Counted from the stretch's first letter, positions 1 to 10,791 are shown. The stretch is DNA of 64,000 nucleotides from Spirochaetales bacterium (GCA_016930675.1 JAFGGG010000036.1:1-64000), one strand, 5' to 3'. Notes: generated by a model from the letters alone, not told the origin. Made by a program: numbers and translations.

Positions 1-89
1 CTGTGAGTTAATCGGTTTATATGTGGTATTACAGCAAAAAGCATGGTGTTGCTTCATTTGGGTGCAGGCTTCGTACCACTAAATAAAGA

Positions 90-3000
90 TTACGAACAGC
101 CTGTTGTGCCGCCGCAGGTCTCGCATTTCAAACAGGTCCCGTTTCTTACAAGTGTAAAATGTCCGCATTCAGGACAGGGATCACCTTCATATCCCCGGTG
201 TCTGGCGATCTGGGCGTCTGAAATCGGGGTTCCATCCTGTTCTTGAATTGAATCGTCTGTGGGAGGTTGATTTTTTTCCATGGTATTGGTGGCAATGAGA
301 TCGTCCGGTTTTACCTGTACCAGATCGGAGCGGTTTAGATATGAGAAAGCCAGATCTCTGAATATAAAGTCAATGACGGATGTGGCCATCTTGATATTAT
401 CATGACCCACTACAACTCCATTTGGTTCAAAGCGGGTAAAGGTAAAAGCATCCACAAACTCTTCCAAGGGCACTCCGTACTGCAGGCCGAGAGAAATAGC
501 AATCGCGAAACTGTTGAGTAACGAGCGAAATGCCGCGCCCTCTTTATGCATGTCCAAGAATATTTCACCGAGTGTGCCGTCTGCATATTCTCCTGTACGT
601 AAGAATAAACTATGACCGGCGATCTTGGCTTTTTGGGTGTATCCTCCCCGGCGCGAGGGTAGGGATGTGCGTTTTTTCAGTGAAGGAGCCGGCCGGACTA
701 TTGCTTTTCCCGCGGCAGATGACGAACCTTTCTGCATTATTTTAAGAATCGAATCGGCAAGAATATCTTCACCCGGAGCCAGGGAAGTCAATGGCTGACT
801 TAGTTTTGAGCCGTCTCGGTAAATCGCGACTGCTTTAAGCATTTTATGCCAGGAGAGCAGATAAGCGTTTTTAATGTCGTTTATTGTGGCCGAATGGGGC
901 ATGTTGATGGTTTTTGAGATCGCGCCCGATATAAACGGCTGTACCGCGGCCATCATTTCAATGTGTGCCTGCCAGCGGATATGACGTTTACCGTCTTTAC
1001 CCGGTTTATTGGCCGTATCAAATATCGCATAATGTTCTTGCTTTAGATATGGCGCTCCTTCTATAGTCATTGTACCGCAGGTGTATATATTGGCTTTTTG
1101 GATTTCCTGTTCTGAAAAACCCAGATATTTCAGCAGATCAAAACCCGGCTTTTTAAACTCCGATTCATTAATCTGCAAGGTGTCTTTTAAAAAATTCTTA
1201 CCGATAACAGCTTTGGAAAAAGCGGTGCGGATGTTATGAGCGCTTTTAAGGACATCTTCCAGCTTGGCGATCAGTTCGGCTGTAAAACCCCTGGCCTTCA
1301 GTGTGTCGATGTCAATCGCGGGGTTGTTTTTAAGAGTGCCGGAACCTCTGCAATGATGAATGATGGCTTTTATCTCTTTTTCAGTGTAACCCAAGCGGGA
1401 GAGGGTCGGAGGAAGCGACGAGTTGATGATTTTGAAATAACCGCCGCCGGCCAATTTCTTGAATTTGACAAGCGAGAAATCGGGTTCGATCCCGGTGGTA
1501 TCACAGTCCATCAGCAATCCGATAGTACCGGTAGGCGCGATAACAGATGCCTGAGCGTTCCTGAAACCGTATTGTTCTCCTAATTTTAAAGCATCATCCC
1601 ATACGGAGCGGGCGCAATGCAAAAGCTCTTTGGGGCAGAGTGAAGGATCAAAACCAGCTGGTTTTACGGTGAGCTGTTCATACTCTTCTGCCTTTGCGGA
1701 ATAGACGGCCCTGCGATGATTGCGGATTACCCGCAGCATGTGTTTGTGATTATGATTATATCGGAGGAAGGGGCCTTGTTCTTTTGCCAACAGTGCGGAG
1801 GTGCGATAGGTCTGTCCGGTCAGGATGGCGGACAGTACGGCGGCTACGCTTTTGGCATTTTCGCTGTCATAGGCTATTCCCATCTGCATGAGTAATGCAC
1901 CTAAATTGGCAAAACCCAGACCAAGAGTCCTGTAATCAAAACTCTTACGCGCGATTTCACGGCTGGGAAACTGAGCCATTACAACACTGATTTCCAGCAC
2001 AATGGTCCATAGTTTGATAGCGTGCAGGTAATCCTCACGGTTGATTTCTCCTGATTTGTTGTCATAAAAGGCCAATAGATTCAGAGAGGCCAGATTACAT
2101 GCGGTATCGTCCAAGAACATGTATTCGGAACACGGATTCGATGCCCGTATTTCTCCGTCCTCGGGGCAGGTATGCCATTCATTGATTGTACTATGGTATT
2201 GCACGCCGGGATCCGCGCAGCGCCATGCCGAGTAGGCGATCTCCTGCCACAGGTCCCGTGCCTGGACCTTTTGGACGGTTTTTTTATCTGTTCTGGCAAT
2301 AAGCGGAATTTGTTTATCCGTTTCCAAGGCATGCATAAACTTTTGAGTCAGACGCACGGAATTGTTGGAAGACTGGCCGCTTACGGTGTTATATGCTTCT
2401 TTGTCCCATTCGGTCGTATACTCATAAATATGCTTGAGTGTGACACCCTGTTCTGCGAGTTTAAGGATCTGGAAGATAAGCGCGGGGGGAATATTATTCT
2501 CCAAGGCCTCCTGTACCGCGTCAAATAAAAGCTCGTTTTTTAGGGGATTGTAAGTATCTTCAGAAAACAAGGTGGGCTCGGAGTTTTTTATGCTCAGGTA
2601 AATCTTTTCGATGTACTGTTTAATAATTTTACTGCCCGTAACCATGGCTGCGACCTTGTATTCTTCTTCCACCTTCCAATTTATAAAATCTCTGATGTCC
2701 GGATGATTAATATCCAGGCAGACCATGCGCGCGGCTCTGCGTGTTGTACCCCCGCTTTTAATGGAAGATGCCGAGCGATCACCCACTTTTAAAAATGAAA
2801 GCAGGCCGGAGGACACCCCCCCTCCGCTTAAAGGTTCGTTTTTTCCTCTGATATGGGAATAGTTGGAACCGGTTCCGGATCCGTATTTAAAAAGACGGGC
2901 CTCCTTTGTAATAAGTTCCATAATACCGTCTTTATTAACTAAGTTATCGTCTACCGAAAGAATAAAACAGGCATGGGGTTGAGGTCGTTCATAAGCGCTT

Positions 3001-3479
3001 TCTGATTTCTCTATTTGATTGGTTTCAGGATCCACATAATAATGGCCTTGAGCAGGTCCGGTAATTCCGTATACGGTAAATAATCCCGTGTTAAACCACT
3101 GAGGGGAGTTTGGCGCTGCCATCTGGTGGGCGAGCATAAAGACAAGTTCGTCATAAAAAGCTTCCGCGTCATCCTCGGAGGTAAAATAGTTATAGCGCTT
3201 ACCCCATTCGGTCCAGGTATAGGCCAAGCGGTGAAAAACCTGACGGGCATCGTGTTCACCGCCTGTGTCGCCATTAGGAAGCGGGACTCCGGTTTTTCTA
3301 AAATATTTTTGGGATAAAATATCCACGGCGATTTGAGACCAAAAATCAGGAACAACCACATTATCCTGACGAAAGATAGTTTCACCGGTTAAGCTTTTTA
3401 TTTCTGAGAAACGGGTAACAAAATTAATCCCTTGATACGGATCAGTACCTTTTTTTGTGAATCGTCGTGAGATTTTCAC
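90..3479 (-). CDS. nrdJ: Adenosylcobalamin-dependent (class II) ribonucleotide reductase
   Basis: Reduces ribonucleotides to deoxyribonucleotides with a B12-derived radical, independently of oxygen, in the cytosol. The 1129-aa protein has the family hallmarks: the NPCSE loop with the active-site Cys ([13 protein letters not shown]), the [19 protein letters not shown] segment, and a Cys-rich C-terminus (CPECGH, then [11 protein letters not shown]) of the type that re-reduces the active site. The reading frame is open upstream to a TTG at 3497, but I place the start at GTG 3479: a GGAGGT box lies 10 bases before it and the resulting N-terminus, [15 protein letters not shown], looks like other NrdJ proteins. 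It is the last gene of a minus-strand run, 96 bases after the lipoprotein gene. I see no cobalamin riboswitch in the short leader. Family assignment is secure. Confidence 0.95.
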   Translation of the reverse strand: MKISRRFTKKGTDPYQGINFVTRFSEIKSLTGETIFRQDNVVVPDFWSQIAVDILSQKYFRKTGVPLPNGDTGGEHDARQVFHRLAYTWTEWGKRYNYFTSEDDAEAFYDELVFMLAHQMAAPNSPQWFNTGLFTVYGITGPAQGHYYVDPETNQIEKSESAYERPQPHACFILSVDDNLVNKDGIMELITKEARLFKYGSGTGSNYSHIRGKNEPLSGGGVSSGLLSFLKVGDRSASSIKSGGTTRRAARMVCLDINHPDIRDFINWKVEEEYKVAAMVTGSKIIKQYIEKIYLSIKNSEPTLFSEDTYNPLKNELLFDAVQEALENNIPPALIFQILKLAEQGVTLKHIYEYTTEWDKEAYNTVSGQSSNNSVRLTQKFMHALETDKQIPLIARTDKKTVQKVQARDLWQEIAYSAWRCADPGVQYHSTINEWHTCPEDGEIRASNPCSEYMFLDDTACNLASLNLLAFYDNKSGEINREDYLHAIKLWTIVLEISVVMAQFPSREIARKSFDYRTLGLGFANLGALLMQMGIAYDSENAKSVAAVLSAILTGQTYRTSALLAKEQGPFLRYNHNHKHMLRVIRNHRRAVYSAKAEEYEQLTVKPAGFDPSLCPKELLHCARSVWDDALKLGEQYGFRNAQASVIAPTGTIGLLMDCDTTGIEPDFSLVKFKKLAGGGYFKIINSSLPPTLSRLGYTEKEIKAIIHHCRGSGTLKNNPAIDIDTLKARGFTAELIAKLEDVLKSAHNIRTAFSKAVIGKNFLKDTLQINESEFKKPGFDLLKYLGFSEQEIQKANIYTCGTMTIEGAPYLKQEHYAIFDTANKPGKDGKRHIRWQAHIEMMAAVQPFISGAISKTINMPHSATINDIKNAYLLSWHKMLKAVAIYRDGSKLSQPLTSLAPGEDILADSILKIMQKGSSSAAGKAIVRPAPSLKKRTSLPSRRGGYTQKAKIAGHSLFLRTGEYADGTLGEIFLDMHKEGAAFRSLLNSFAIAISLGLQYGVPLEEFVDAFTFTRFEPNGVVVGHDNIKMATSVIDFIFRDLAFSYLNRSDLVQVKPDDLIATNTMEKNQPPTDDSIQEQDGTPISDAQIARHRGYEGDPCPECGHFTLVRNGTCLKCETCGGTTGCS

Positions 3480-3575
3480 AATCTGTTTGACCTCCAATTA
3501 AAAAATAAAATTTAACATGAAGCAAAAAGACCGACTGTGTGAAATATTTTTTATTTTTATACAACCACCTTTTTA

Positions 3576-5093
3576 TTATAAAGGAGTTTCTTGAGTTACA
3601 ATTATTGGCTCTTCAATTTTTTCAGCAATACCGTGCACACTGAGTTTTGCCGGTATGAGAGTCAGTGTTTTCAAAATATAATTGCTTTGAGTTTCTTCTT
3701 TGTATTTCAGAATATATACTTTATCCTTAACATAGAGACCGTTATCAATTATCAATTTAAGAAAAAGCACATTAATCGGGGCATCTTTCTGAATGAATGT
3801 ATGGAGTGAATAACCTCCTTCAAATGTTGTTGTGTCTTTTTCAATCCATTTAAGGTATGGATTTTCAAACTGGATAATAAAATTATCTTTACTCGCATAC
3901 CGTCCTGCTAATTCAAAGCCGGGGGGTGCAGGTTTGCGATCGGGACGGGTAAAGATGCTGTCCTCCAGTTCTTTTTTTGCTTTTATAAATTTTCCTCCCC
4001 ACTGCTCATGTTCCGAAGGTTCGGAAATTGAAAGCTTTATCTGGTCGATCATGCTGAGAGTTATGGTAAACTGTGGACTAATGGATTGCAGGAGTTTATT
4101 CTCCGCAAAGATTGTAAGGTTTTTATAAAATTGTTTTGATCCCTTCCATTTGTAAATTTCTTGCACTTCACCGGAATAGAGTACGATTTCTCTATTTTGC
4201 AGGTCAAAGAAAAGGATTGTCCCGTTTGCACCGTTACTTGCTTCTTGGCCTGATTTATACCAGAATCCTTGCAGATATTCTTCGAATAGATCCGGCGTAC
4301 CGCTTGCAATTATTGTTTTCAGATGTGATTCTTCCACCTTTTCGCTGGAAAGACGGACTAATGATTGAATTTCATAACGGCCGCTCGGTCGTGAAAAGTA
4401 ATAAGTTTCTTTAATGATTTGGGGAAAAGCTTCATTGTCCTGATCACTTCGGTAAGCCATAATGACGAAACTCTCGCCGAGTGTATGACCCAGTAAATAG
4501 CTGGGAGATCTATCTTCCTCAATTATTTCGATTGTTCCGTTTGAGATAATACTGCAGATAGGATAATAGCTTAACGTAAAACCGAAGGCGGGTGAACGGC
4601 GAAATATGTTCAGAGTGAAATCGCCTTTGGAATTCGTACCTTGACAGACCAGGTCCCATTGATAATCTCCCACCACGTCTTTGAGATTTAAAGTAAACGT
4701 GTTTATATGTTCTGCGTTGGTGGTGCCCTCCCACGTTTTAATATAATGGCCGCGTGCACTGTCGAAATCAGCGACAATTACTCTGATTACGGATTCTGCA
4801 TTATCCTTGCTTTTAACGGCAATAATCTGCTCGTCTTGGGAATCGATATCGAGATTCTTGTTGATTACTTGAATCAGTGTGTCATCGGGCGATAAGGGGA
4901 TTTCAAGATTTTGTCTTTCAAAGTGGATTCTGTTAGAATCCAAATTTAAATTCGAACGGGTTTCAAATTGGCCATCTTTAATTTTGGGTATAATCTTTTT
5001 GGGATGATTAGCGGTTATTTGTCGGTTATTGTTCCCGCTGCAATGAAAAAAAAACAGGGAACAAAGCAGCAAGGTTATGAGTTTATACTTCAT
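3576..5093 (-). CDS. Lipoprotein of unknown function
   Basis: A 505-aa protein with a lipoprotein signal peptide: two Lys near the N-terminus, a hydrophobic stretch, then FFFHCSG, giving a probable lipidated Cys at about residue 18. The spirochaete lipobox is loose, so this fits. The mature part has no motif I recognise; it is rich in beta-type, hydrophilic segments and has no membrane span. Its ATG overlaps the stop of nrnA by four bases (ATGA), so the two are translationally coupled, and it precedes nrdJ. Location in the inner or outer membrane leaflet cannot be told from the sequence. I do not recognise a function. Confidence 0.85.
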   Translation of the reverse strand: MKYKLITLLLCSLFFFHCSGNNNRQITANHPKKIIPKIKDGQFETRSNLNLDSNRIHFERQNLEIPLSPDDTLIQVINKNLDIDSQDEQIIAVKSKDNAESVIRVIVADFDSARGHYIKTWEGTTNAEHINTFTLNLKDVVGDYQWDLVCQGTNSKGDFTLNIFRRSPAFGFTLSYYPICSIISNGTIEIIEEDRSPSYLLGHTLGESFVIMAYRSDQDNEAFPQIIKETYYFSRPSGRYEIQSLVRLSSEKVEESHLKTIIASGTPDLFEEYLQGFWYKSGQEASNGANGTILFFDLQNREIVLYSGEVQEIYKWKGSKQFYKNLTIFAENKLLQSISPQFTITLSMIDQIKLSISEPSEHEQWGGKFIKAKKELEDSIFTRPDRKPAPPGFELAGRYASKDNFIIQFENPYLKWIEKDTTTFEGGYSLHTFIQKDAPINVLFLKLIIDNGLYVKDKVYILKYKEETQSNYILKTLTLIPAKLSVHGIAEKIEEPIIVTQETPL

Positions 5094-6076
5094 AACTCAT
5101 CTTTAAAATATTTTTCCAGTTTTTGCAATACTTTCTTGCGGATTATTTCTCCGGGCTCCCTGCATTTGAAGCCGGCGGCATTCTTGTGTCCTCCACCGCC
5201 GAAACTTCTGGCGATTTCAACTACATCAATGTCTCCTTTTGACCTAAGAGAACAACGTAAAAGCCCATTTATGTCTTGCTTGAAAAAAATCGATACCCGA
5301 ATAGCTTCGGCTTTAAGCGGAATGTTGATAATCTGATCAGCCTCTTCATATTTTGAGCCTGACTCCAGAATAGTCTCTTTGGTCATTGTCTGAATGGCCA
5401 CATGGTCGTTCAGTTCAAGCTTAAGTGTGGACAGTACTTTAGACTCAAGGATAACCGAAGAGATAGAATTACACTCGTAGACATGGGCAAATATATTATT
5501 GGGATTGACTCCCAGTGATACCATCTCATAAGCAATTTTAAAAGTAAGCGCAGTCGTCTTCGGATACACGAACGATCCTGTATCGTATACAATTGCGGTA
5601 TAGAGAGCGTTCGCGATACTTAAGTCTATTTCCGCGTTCATGTCTTGAAATATCTGGTAAAGTAGTTCGGCAGTGGAAGAAGCGCTCCTTTGGATAAGAT
5701 TTCCGGAGAATACCGGAATATCGCTGTCATGATGATCAATAATGAAATGTTTTTTTACAACCGGCAAAATAAGGTCGGCTACCACTCCGATATTGTTTGT
5801 ATCATTTGTATCGAGAATAAATAGTACGTAATCTTTTATATCCTTGGGAAGTTGACTTTTATTCTTGAGAATTTTTATATCTTTTTGTGCATCGATGAAT
5901 CTAAATTTGGAGGGTGTTATGTCGGAATTGAAGATCTTTACTTTTTTACCCATCTTTTTTAATACTCTGGCTAAAGCACATTCACTACCGATAGCATCTC
6001 CATCAGGCGTTTCATGAGCCGTGAGAATAAATTTATCATATCGTGTTATAAAATCAATAACCGGTTTAAAGAACAT
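5090..6076 (-). CDS. nrnA: DHH/DHHA1 phosphoesterase, NrnA-like oligoribonuclease/pAp phosphatase
   Basis: Cytosolic Mn-dependent phosphoesterase of the DHH family; relatives hydrolyse nanoRNA, pAp or cyclic dinucleotide breakdown products. The 328-aa length is usual. Visible motifs in order: the metal-binding PDGDAIGSE near residue 25, LDTNDTNNIG, the signature DHH in IIDHHDSD, the ALYTAIVYDTGSF segment, and the C-terminal DHHA1 substrate motif GGGGHKNAAGF. The ATG start lies 20 bases after the stop of the GlgD-like gene, and the 3' end overlaps the next gene by four bases. Whether it acts on nanoRNA, pAp or c-di-AMP-derived pApA cannot be decided from the motifs. Confidence 0.9.
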   Translation of the reverse strand: MFFKPVIDFITRYDKFILTAHETPDGDAIGSECALARVLKKMGKKVKIFNSDITPSKFRFIDAQKDIKILKNKSQLPKDIKDYVLFILDTNDTNNIGVVADLILPVVKKHFIIDHHDSDIPVFSGNLIQRSASSTAELLYQIFQDMNAEIDLSIANALYTAIVYDTGSFVYPKTTALTFKIAYEMVSLGVNPNNIFAHVYECNSISSVILESKVLSTLKLELNDHVAIQTMTKETILESGSKYEEADQIINIPLKAEAIRVSIFFKQDINGLLRCSLRSKGDIDVVEIARSFGGGGHKNAAGFKCREPGEIIRKKVLQKLEKYFKDEL

Positions 6077-6096
6077 TGAGTATCCTTAAGTATTAA

Positions 6097-7230
6097 TTAT
6101 GAATTAACGATACTTTCTCCCTTGTTTAGTTTCGTATGTTGTTTAACTTTGTTAAGCGGAATATCCGCATCAATAAAGCAGCCCGGTGCTATAGTACATC
6201 CTTTAGGAATTCTAACGTTCATTCCAAGTGTTGTTATCCCGTTATAGACCTGCTCAGGGTATTTCAGATTCTTAACGGAAGAAGAGACTTCTCCTATATG
6301 ACAGTTATCCTCTATATTATACTGAATGCTACTGTTACTTTTAATATAAGGCAGAATAAAAGCATTTTCTATAAAAGTTTTACTGCCGATTTTATTATTG
6401 CTTAAAATGACTGAATTAATAATGCGAGCACCTTTCATTATGGTAACATTGGGGAAAAGGATTGAGTTTTCAACACTGCCGTGAACTTCTACGCCGTGAG
6501 CCATGAAGGAGTTTATAACATTGCCGCTCGGACCTATATATGCCTGCTTTAATGATTCCTCGATTTTATTGAAACGGTGCATCTCTTTTAAAAATTCTTC
6601 TGTACATGAATAGTCGATATACTTGATATTTTCTTCAAAGTACTGCATCAGATTATAATGAAAAAGTACTTTACCCGAAACATCCTCAATACTCTCAAAT
6701 GAGGTGTAGAGAACCTGTTTGAAAAAGGTCGAAAGGAAATGAGCAGAGCCGGTTAGCTTGCTGCGATTTTTTTCAAGCAGGGAAATAATTTTCTTTTTAG
6801 AGGCTACGAACAGATCAACAGGTATGTGGTCAATTGAGACTTTCACGATATCATAGGGTATGGTTTCAATCAAAGAAATAAGGTCTTCTCCTTTAAAAAT
6901 AGAAACAAAGGAGGTTGTACTGAAGATAAGGAGATCTAGAGGGAGTTCTTTTAACCAAAGCATAAAAAAATCAATTTCATCCTCCTCAGGAATAAACAGA
7001 ACATCCGAAATTTCCCATCGTTTGGCCAGATAATCTATTGTTTCATGCTGATGATCGGGAGCAATGATAATTTTAAACAATCCTTGCAGTTCCGAAAAGT
7101 TTGCATACATAAAATCTATAAAATAATAGTTACCCCAAAAGGGCAGGCTTCCCGCCGGATGCCTAAGGCTAAAACCGGGAATGTTCTTGGGCAAACCTAT
7201 TTCACATAATAAAAGGGCAGCTTCTTGCAT
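6097..7230 (-). CDS. GlgD-like protein: degenerate sugar nucleotidyltransferase with a left-handed beta-helix
   Basis: A 377-aa protein related to the glucose-1-phosphate adenylyltransferase family. The N-terminal part aligns with the PFGGKYRLIDF region (LPFWGNYYFIDF near residue 30) but lacks the GGxGxRL nucleotide-binding loop that should precede it. This is the pattern of GlgD, the non-catalytic partner of GlgC. The C-terminal 130 residues show hexapeptide-type repeats with regularly spaced I/V, typical of the left-handed beta-helix. I use ATG 7230 rather than the upstream TTG, six bases after the vWA gene stop. No glgC is in the window. It could be a regulatory subunit or a binding protein; catalysis is unlikely. 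Confidence 0.7.
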   Translation of the reverse strand: MQEAALLLCEIGLPKNIPGFSLRHPAGSLPFWGNYYFIDFMYANFSELQGLFKIIIAPDHQHETIDYLAKRWEISDVLFIPEEDEIDFFMLWLKELPLDLLIFSTTSFVSIFKGEDLISLIETIPYDIVKVSIDHIPVDLFVASKKKIISLLEKNRSKLTGSAHFLSTFFKQVLYTSFESIEDVSGKVLFHYNLMQYFEENIKYIDYSCTEEFLKEMHRFNKIEESLKQAYIGPSGNVINSFMAHGVEVHGSVENSILFPNVTIMKGARIINSVILSNNKIGSKTFIENAFILPYIKSNSSIQYNIEDNCHIGEVSSSVKNLKYPEQVYNGITTLGMNVRIPKGCTIAPGCFIDADIPLNKVKQHTKLNKGESIVNS

Positions 7231-7236
7231 TATCAA

Positions 7237-8622
7237 TTACTTACGCATAGTAATATGCATCTTTTTCCCGGAAGAGGTTAATACTTCCAATTTCTCACCA
7301 AGAATATTTCCTTTCATTTTTTTTACATTTGGCATGTTTTCTTCCCTGAGCAGTTCAAACTTAATTGCTCCCTGCTGTCCGGTGAGTTTAGCGAGACTGC
7401 GGAGCGATTTTTTGGCTGCTATCGAAAACATGTCCAGGCTTTCGTTAAGGTAAAGAACCTGGCCGATTTTTATGCTAAAGGTGTCTTTTCCTTCCTTTAA
7501 AGGCTCTTCTTCAACAAGAAGCTTAAAATTCAAAGTGCGGGCCTTGGATCTCATCAGGATGAGTAAGATTATAAGAATGATTAAAGCAATTACCACTAAA
7601 ATTGCTACAGGGATAATCCAGGGGTAGTTTTCAAACAAATTGTTGATATGAACCTGGGTTTCGATGCGGCCGGGAGTGAAGAGAGCCTGGCTTCCGAATG
7701 AGAAGAGCAATTCGCCTTTATAATCTCCGGCTGCCAAAGCGGCCGGAAACTGCAGTGGTATTTCTACCTGCTTGGTTTCATCGGGCTGTATGGACAGTTC
7801 ATATCCGCTTTTTAATATATTCAATTCACCGGCCTTGTTTGAATAGAACATTATATTGTTTACATTGATCGACTGTTCTTTTGTGAAACCGCTGCAGGAC
7901 AAGGTTAAAGGAAGTACGGCCTCCCCACCATGGGTGACAACGACTTTCTCCGGTTGTACGGAAATTTTAACCATACCGCCGGGTTCCTGAATCTTTTCCG
8001 AAAGCTCCTCGCCTGTGGGTTCTTCGGAAATCTCCGTGTAGGTTCCGGAAATCTTTTCCGCCATTTCCTTTATCATATCACTGCCGCCCGACACCAGAAA
8101 TTGAACTTTCCAGCCTTCTTTGGCGATTTCCGTATAAGCATTCTGTAAAAGCTCATGATTAAGGCTGCCGTCAGGAGTTGTGTATTTACTCCATGGTGCT
8201 GTCTGTTCTCCGTCGGTTATAATAATTAAAAATTTATCCCTTTGATCAGTGGACTGTGCGTCCATATGCAGTTTCAACACATCAAGGGCATTTCCGATAT
8301 CCGTCCAGTCATGATTTGCCTGTAATCCTGCCACAGCTTGCTTGGCGGTTTGCAGATCCGCCTCACTTTGGATGGAAATAGCCACAGGGACTTCAGTAGT
8401 AGCGTAAAACATGATAATAAGCAGGTAATCGCCTATCTGCACATAATTTTCCAAAAGCTCATTATTTATGTAGTCTTTTACCGCTTCAATCTCTTGGGCC
8501 ATGGAATTAGACACATCTACGGCCATCATGATATCTATAGGCGGACGTTCATCCGCAAAACTTATTCCTCCCAAAACGATAAAAAAAATAATAACTAAAG
8601 TGAGATTTGTAAGCTTTTTCAT
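7237..8622 (-). CDS. Membrane-anchored von Willebrand factor A domain protein
   Basis: A 461-aa exported protein. A signal peptide (cleavage probably after GGISFA) leads into a vWA domain at about residues 25-195 with a complete metal-ion-dependent adhesion site: DVSNS, the Thr in DWTDIGNAL, and the Asp in IIITDGEQ. A beta-rich segment follows, then one membrane span at about residues 333-358, then a basic tail of roughly 100 residues predicted to be cytoplasmic. The reading frame extends upstream, but ATG 8622 has an AAGGAGG box seven bases before it. It is the first gene of the minus-strand run and is divergent from cfpA. From memory, T. pallidum also has a vWA protein (Tp0750) near cfpA; orthology is not established here. 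Confidence 0.85.
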   Translation of the reverse strand: MKKLTNLTLVIIFFIVLGGISFADERPPIDIMMAVDVSNSMAQEIEAVKDYINNELLENYVQIGDYLLIIMFYATTEVPVAISIQSEADLQTAKQAVAGLQANHDWTDIGNALDVLKLHMDAQSTDQRDKFLIIITDGEQTAPWSKYTTPDGSLNHELLQNAYTEIAKEGWKVQFLVSGGSDMIKEMAEKISGTYTEISEEPTGEELSEKIQEPGGMVKISVQPEKVVVTHGGEAVLPLTLSCSGFTKEQSINVNNIMFYSNKAGELNILKSGYELSIQPDETKQVEIPLQFPAALAAGDYKGELLFSFGSQALFTPGRIETQVHINNLFENYPWIIPVAILVVIALIILIILLILMRSKARTLNFKLLVEEEPLKEGKDTFSIKIGQVLYLNESLDMFSIAAKKSLRSLAKLTGQQGAIKFELLREENMPNVKKMKGNILGEKLEVLTSSGKKMHITMRK

Positions 8623-8711
8623 GGTTCTGCCTCCTTTTTTCACATACTTCTATAATGCATTATAATTAATTTAATTGGAAGTGTAAAAAAAAAAAAAAAG
8701 TTACTTTACTT

Positions 8712-8739
8712 TTTACTTACAATGTGAATAATCTATTAA
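8712..8739 (+). promoter_or_regulatory. Possible sigma-70-type promoter for cfpA
   Basis: TTTACT (8712-8717) and TATTAA (8734-8739) are 16 bases apart in the AT-rich divergent region between the vWA gene and cfpA. A 14-15 base A-tract lies just upstream (about 8686-8699) and could act as an UP element or a bend. The distance to the ATG at 8768 is reasonable for a short leader carrying AAGGAG at 8755-8760. The region is AT-rich, so chance matches are likely. Confidence 0.35.
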
Positions 8740-8767
8740 TAAACACTAATGAATAAGGAGAGTAATT

Positions 8768-10777
8768 ATGGGAAGTGTAGATCTACCTAAAAGCCCCAAT
8801 GTTTTTCACCCAGAAAAACCGAGCGCTGTGGGTTCAAGAAACTCTTTAGCGCAGGAATTCCGCGATCAGCAAGCCGAAGTCGATCTCCTTTTAAGTGAAG
8901 AAGTGGACAAGGTGATGAATCATATCGCCTCCAAACTGCCCAAAGACGTTCTTGAGAGACTGGATGTAATGGGCGGAATAAAAGAGAAGCTCTTCAACTA
9001 CTTTAACCAGAACTACCAGAACATGTTCAACAGGTTTATTGTTACTTCTGAAGATGAAATGGTAAAGAAAGTACGAAACTTCATTGATAAAGAAGAGATG
9101 AAAACTCTTGCCCGCTATACTCCAAAAGAGATTGCAGCCCTCTTAGATCAGATTGGTGGAATGGACAAGTTTAATACAGGCGAAATTGAGAAATCACTCG
9201 TCAATATGTTCGGCCACCTACAGGGTCATATTCAGAGAGGTGTCAATGATCTGGAGAACCTCACTAATTCACTTTTAAGGCAGAAATCGGATGTCGGCGC
9301 GTTTATCCGCGGTCAGAACGCTTACTCAGTCGTAAAGTGTTCTTTTAAGGACAACAATTACAAGCCTAAGACTGTCAGCGATGTGAAACTATCGGTGAAT
9401 ATTCTTGATTCAGAGCTCATCAGTCCTATTTTTCACTATCAGGTGACTGTAGAATATCTGATCAAAGATTTGATTTCCAAGAATATCATTGACATCTTGG
9501 ACAAAGAGATCGAAAAGCTTAAAGACCGTATTATCGATGAGGGTCGTGAAGAGATGAACGACTCTGAAATTCTGTTTGAAAAAATGAGACGTGTGGAACA
9601 GTATACAGCTGACGACAAGGATGATCCCAAGTCAAAACGCTATACCTTCTTCGCCAAATCACTCATGGATAAGATCGAAGGCTTAAGAGCAGAAATCGAT
9701 CCTGCGGAGTACGATCCTTTGAATATTCGTGAGAACCTGAAGAAGATTATCGACATTGAGAATATTCGAAACAGAGGCTACAATACAGCTATAAACTCGA
9801 TTACTTCTATTCTCGATACTTCAAAGATGGGGTATCAATTCATCGAAAACCTGAAAAACGCCAGAGAACTGCGCATCAAAGAGTATGAAGATACTGATGT
9901 CGGTATTCTGCCGGACGAACGCTACGCGATCAGACTTAAATACTATGATAACGCCCAGCTGATCAACGAAAGAAAAGCATATGATGTGATGCTGAAATCC
10001 TTAGAGGTCGAAGTACAGCACCTCTGGGATGTGTTGGAAATGGTATATGAAGATTCCAAGTTCTTTAAAGGTATCGTAGATTTCAAAGATCTGGCCAAAC
10101 GTACAAAGAATAAAATCAGAAAGAAAATAAAGGCCGTGACCGGCGATCCTCTGTATGAAGATATTGAAAAGAGTTGGGATGAAGTATCGTTTATTAAACC
10201 AGCGGAAACCGATATCGAGCGTATGAACAGAACATACCTTTATGAAAAAGATAAAATTAAACGCAGAATTATTCTTATGAAGGAAAAACTTCAGTCTGTA
10301 TACGGTTACCGTTATCCGATCAAACGCCGGGTAATGGAAGAAAGACTGACAACACTTGAGGCTGAGTTCAATAAATTCGAATATGTTATCAACCCATATC
10401 ATATCCAGCCGGGATTACTCCTTGATGTGGATATTACATCCATCAAGAAAAAGAAAGCCACTCTGGATGGAATGGCAAATGTACTTAATGAGTTCCTCCA
10501 CGGTGTGTCCAAGGGATTCCAGGATGCCGCTTTTGCATCATTCTCTCGCCGCAGATCGACCGTTAGGTCTGATATTGAACAATCCTTTGCAGCTACTCCC
10601 GCAGAGGATGCTTCGGGTGAGTATATGGACATGCTCAGTGCTCCCGAACCCGCAAAATCATCATTCGCTGCTGCACCAAAACGCAGCAGAGGACGTAGCA
10701 AGGGTAAAGGAGTTGTAGATTCCGGAAGAAAAAGAAGAGGCAGACCAGGTAGAGGATCCGGATTAAAAGAAATATAA
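8768..10777 (+). CDS. cfpA: Cytoplasmic filament protein A
   Basis: Builds the ribbon of cytoplasmic filaments that runs beneath the membrane along the flagella in treponemes; the family is known only from spirochaetes. The 669-aa length is close to the roughly 680 aa of treponemal CfpA. The protein is almost wholly charged and helical with coiled-coil-like stretches (for example residues 210-330 and 380-560), and no membrane span or signal peptide. The last 40 residues differ sharply: an Ala/Ser/Pro linker, then [11 protein letters not shown] and [13 protein letters not shown], with an AT-hook-type RGRP core at 657-660. A clear AAGGAG site precedes the ATG and a strong terminator follows the stop. 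Recognition is by overall sequence character and by its neighbours, so high but not absolute. Confidence 0.85.
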   Translation: MGSVDLPKSPNVFHPEKPSAVGSRNSLAQEFRDQQAEVDLLLSEEVDKVMNHIASKLPKDVLERLDVMGGIKEKLFNYFNQNYQNMFNRFIVTSEDEMVKKVRNFIDKEEMKTLARYTPKEIAALLDQIGGMDKFNTGEIEKSLVNMFGHLQGHIQRGVNDLENLTNSLLRQKSDVGAFIRGQNAYSVVKCSFKDNNYKPKTVSDVKLSVNILDSELISPIFHYQVTVEYLIKDLISKNIIDILDKEIEKLKDRIIDEGREEMNDSEILFEKMRRVEQYTADDKDDPKSKRYTFFAKSLMDKIEGLRAEIDPAEYDPLNIRENLKKIIDIENIRNRGYNTAINSITSILDTSKMGYQFIENLKNARELRIKEYEDTDVGILPDERYAIRLKYYDNAQLINERKAYDVMLKSLEVEVQHLWDVLEMVYEDSKFFKGIVDFKDLAKRTKNKIRKKIKAVTGDPLYEDIEKSWDEVSFIKPAETDIERMNRTYLYEKDKIKRRIILMKEKLQSVYGYRYPIKRRVMEERLTTLEAEFNKFEYVINPYHIQPGLLLDVDITSIKKKKATLDGMANVLNEFLHGVSKGFQDAAFASFSRRRSTVRSDIEQSFAATPAEDASGEYMDMLSAPEPAKSSFAAAPKRSRGRSKGKGVVDSGRKRRGRPGRGSGLKEI

Positions 10778-10791
10778 TAATCAAAAAATAT

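Noticed and set aside
1489-1510. Sequence CGGGTTCGATCCCGG resembling a tRNA T-arm
   Set aside because: It lies inside nrdJ and encodes the conserved DTTGIEPD segment on the minus strand; no acceptor or anticodon arm surrounds it.
1236-1583. 115-codon plus-strand open frame opposite nrdJ
   Set aside because: Antisense shadow of a strongly conserved gene; no RBS and no protein character.
3480-3575. Cobalamin riboswitch before the B12-dependent nrdJ
   Set aside because: The gap is under 100 bases, AT-rich, and has none of the conserved B12-box sequence; too short for the aptamer.
8686-8699. Poly-A tract before cfpA as a phase-variation tract
   Set aside because: Non-coding and outside the core promoter spacing; it could affect expression, but a switching role cannot be supported from one sequence.
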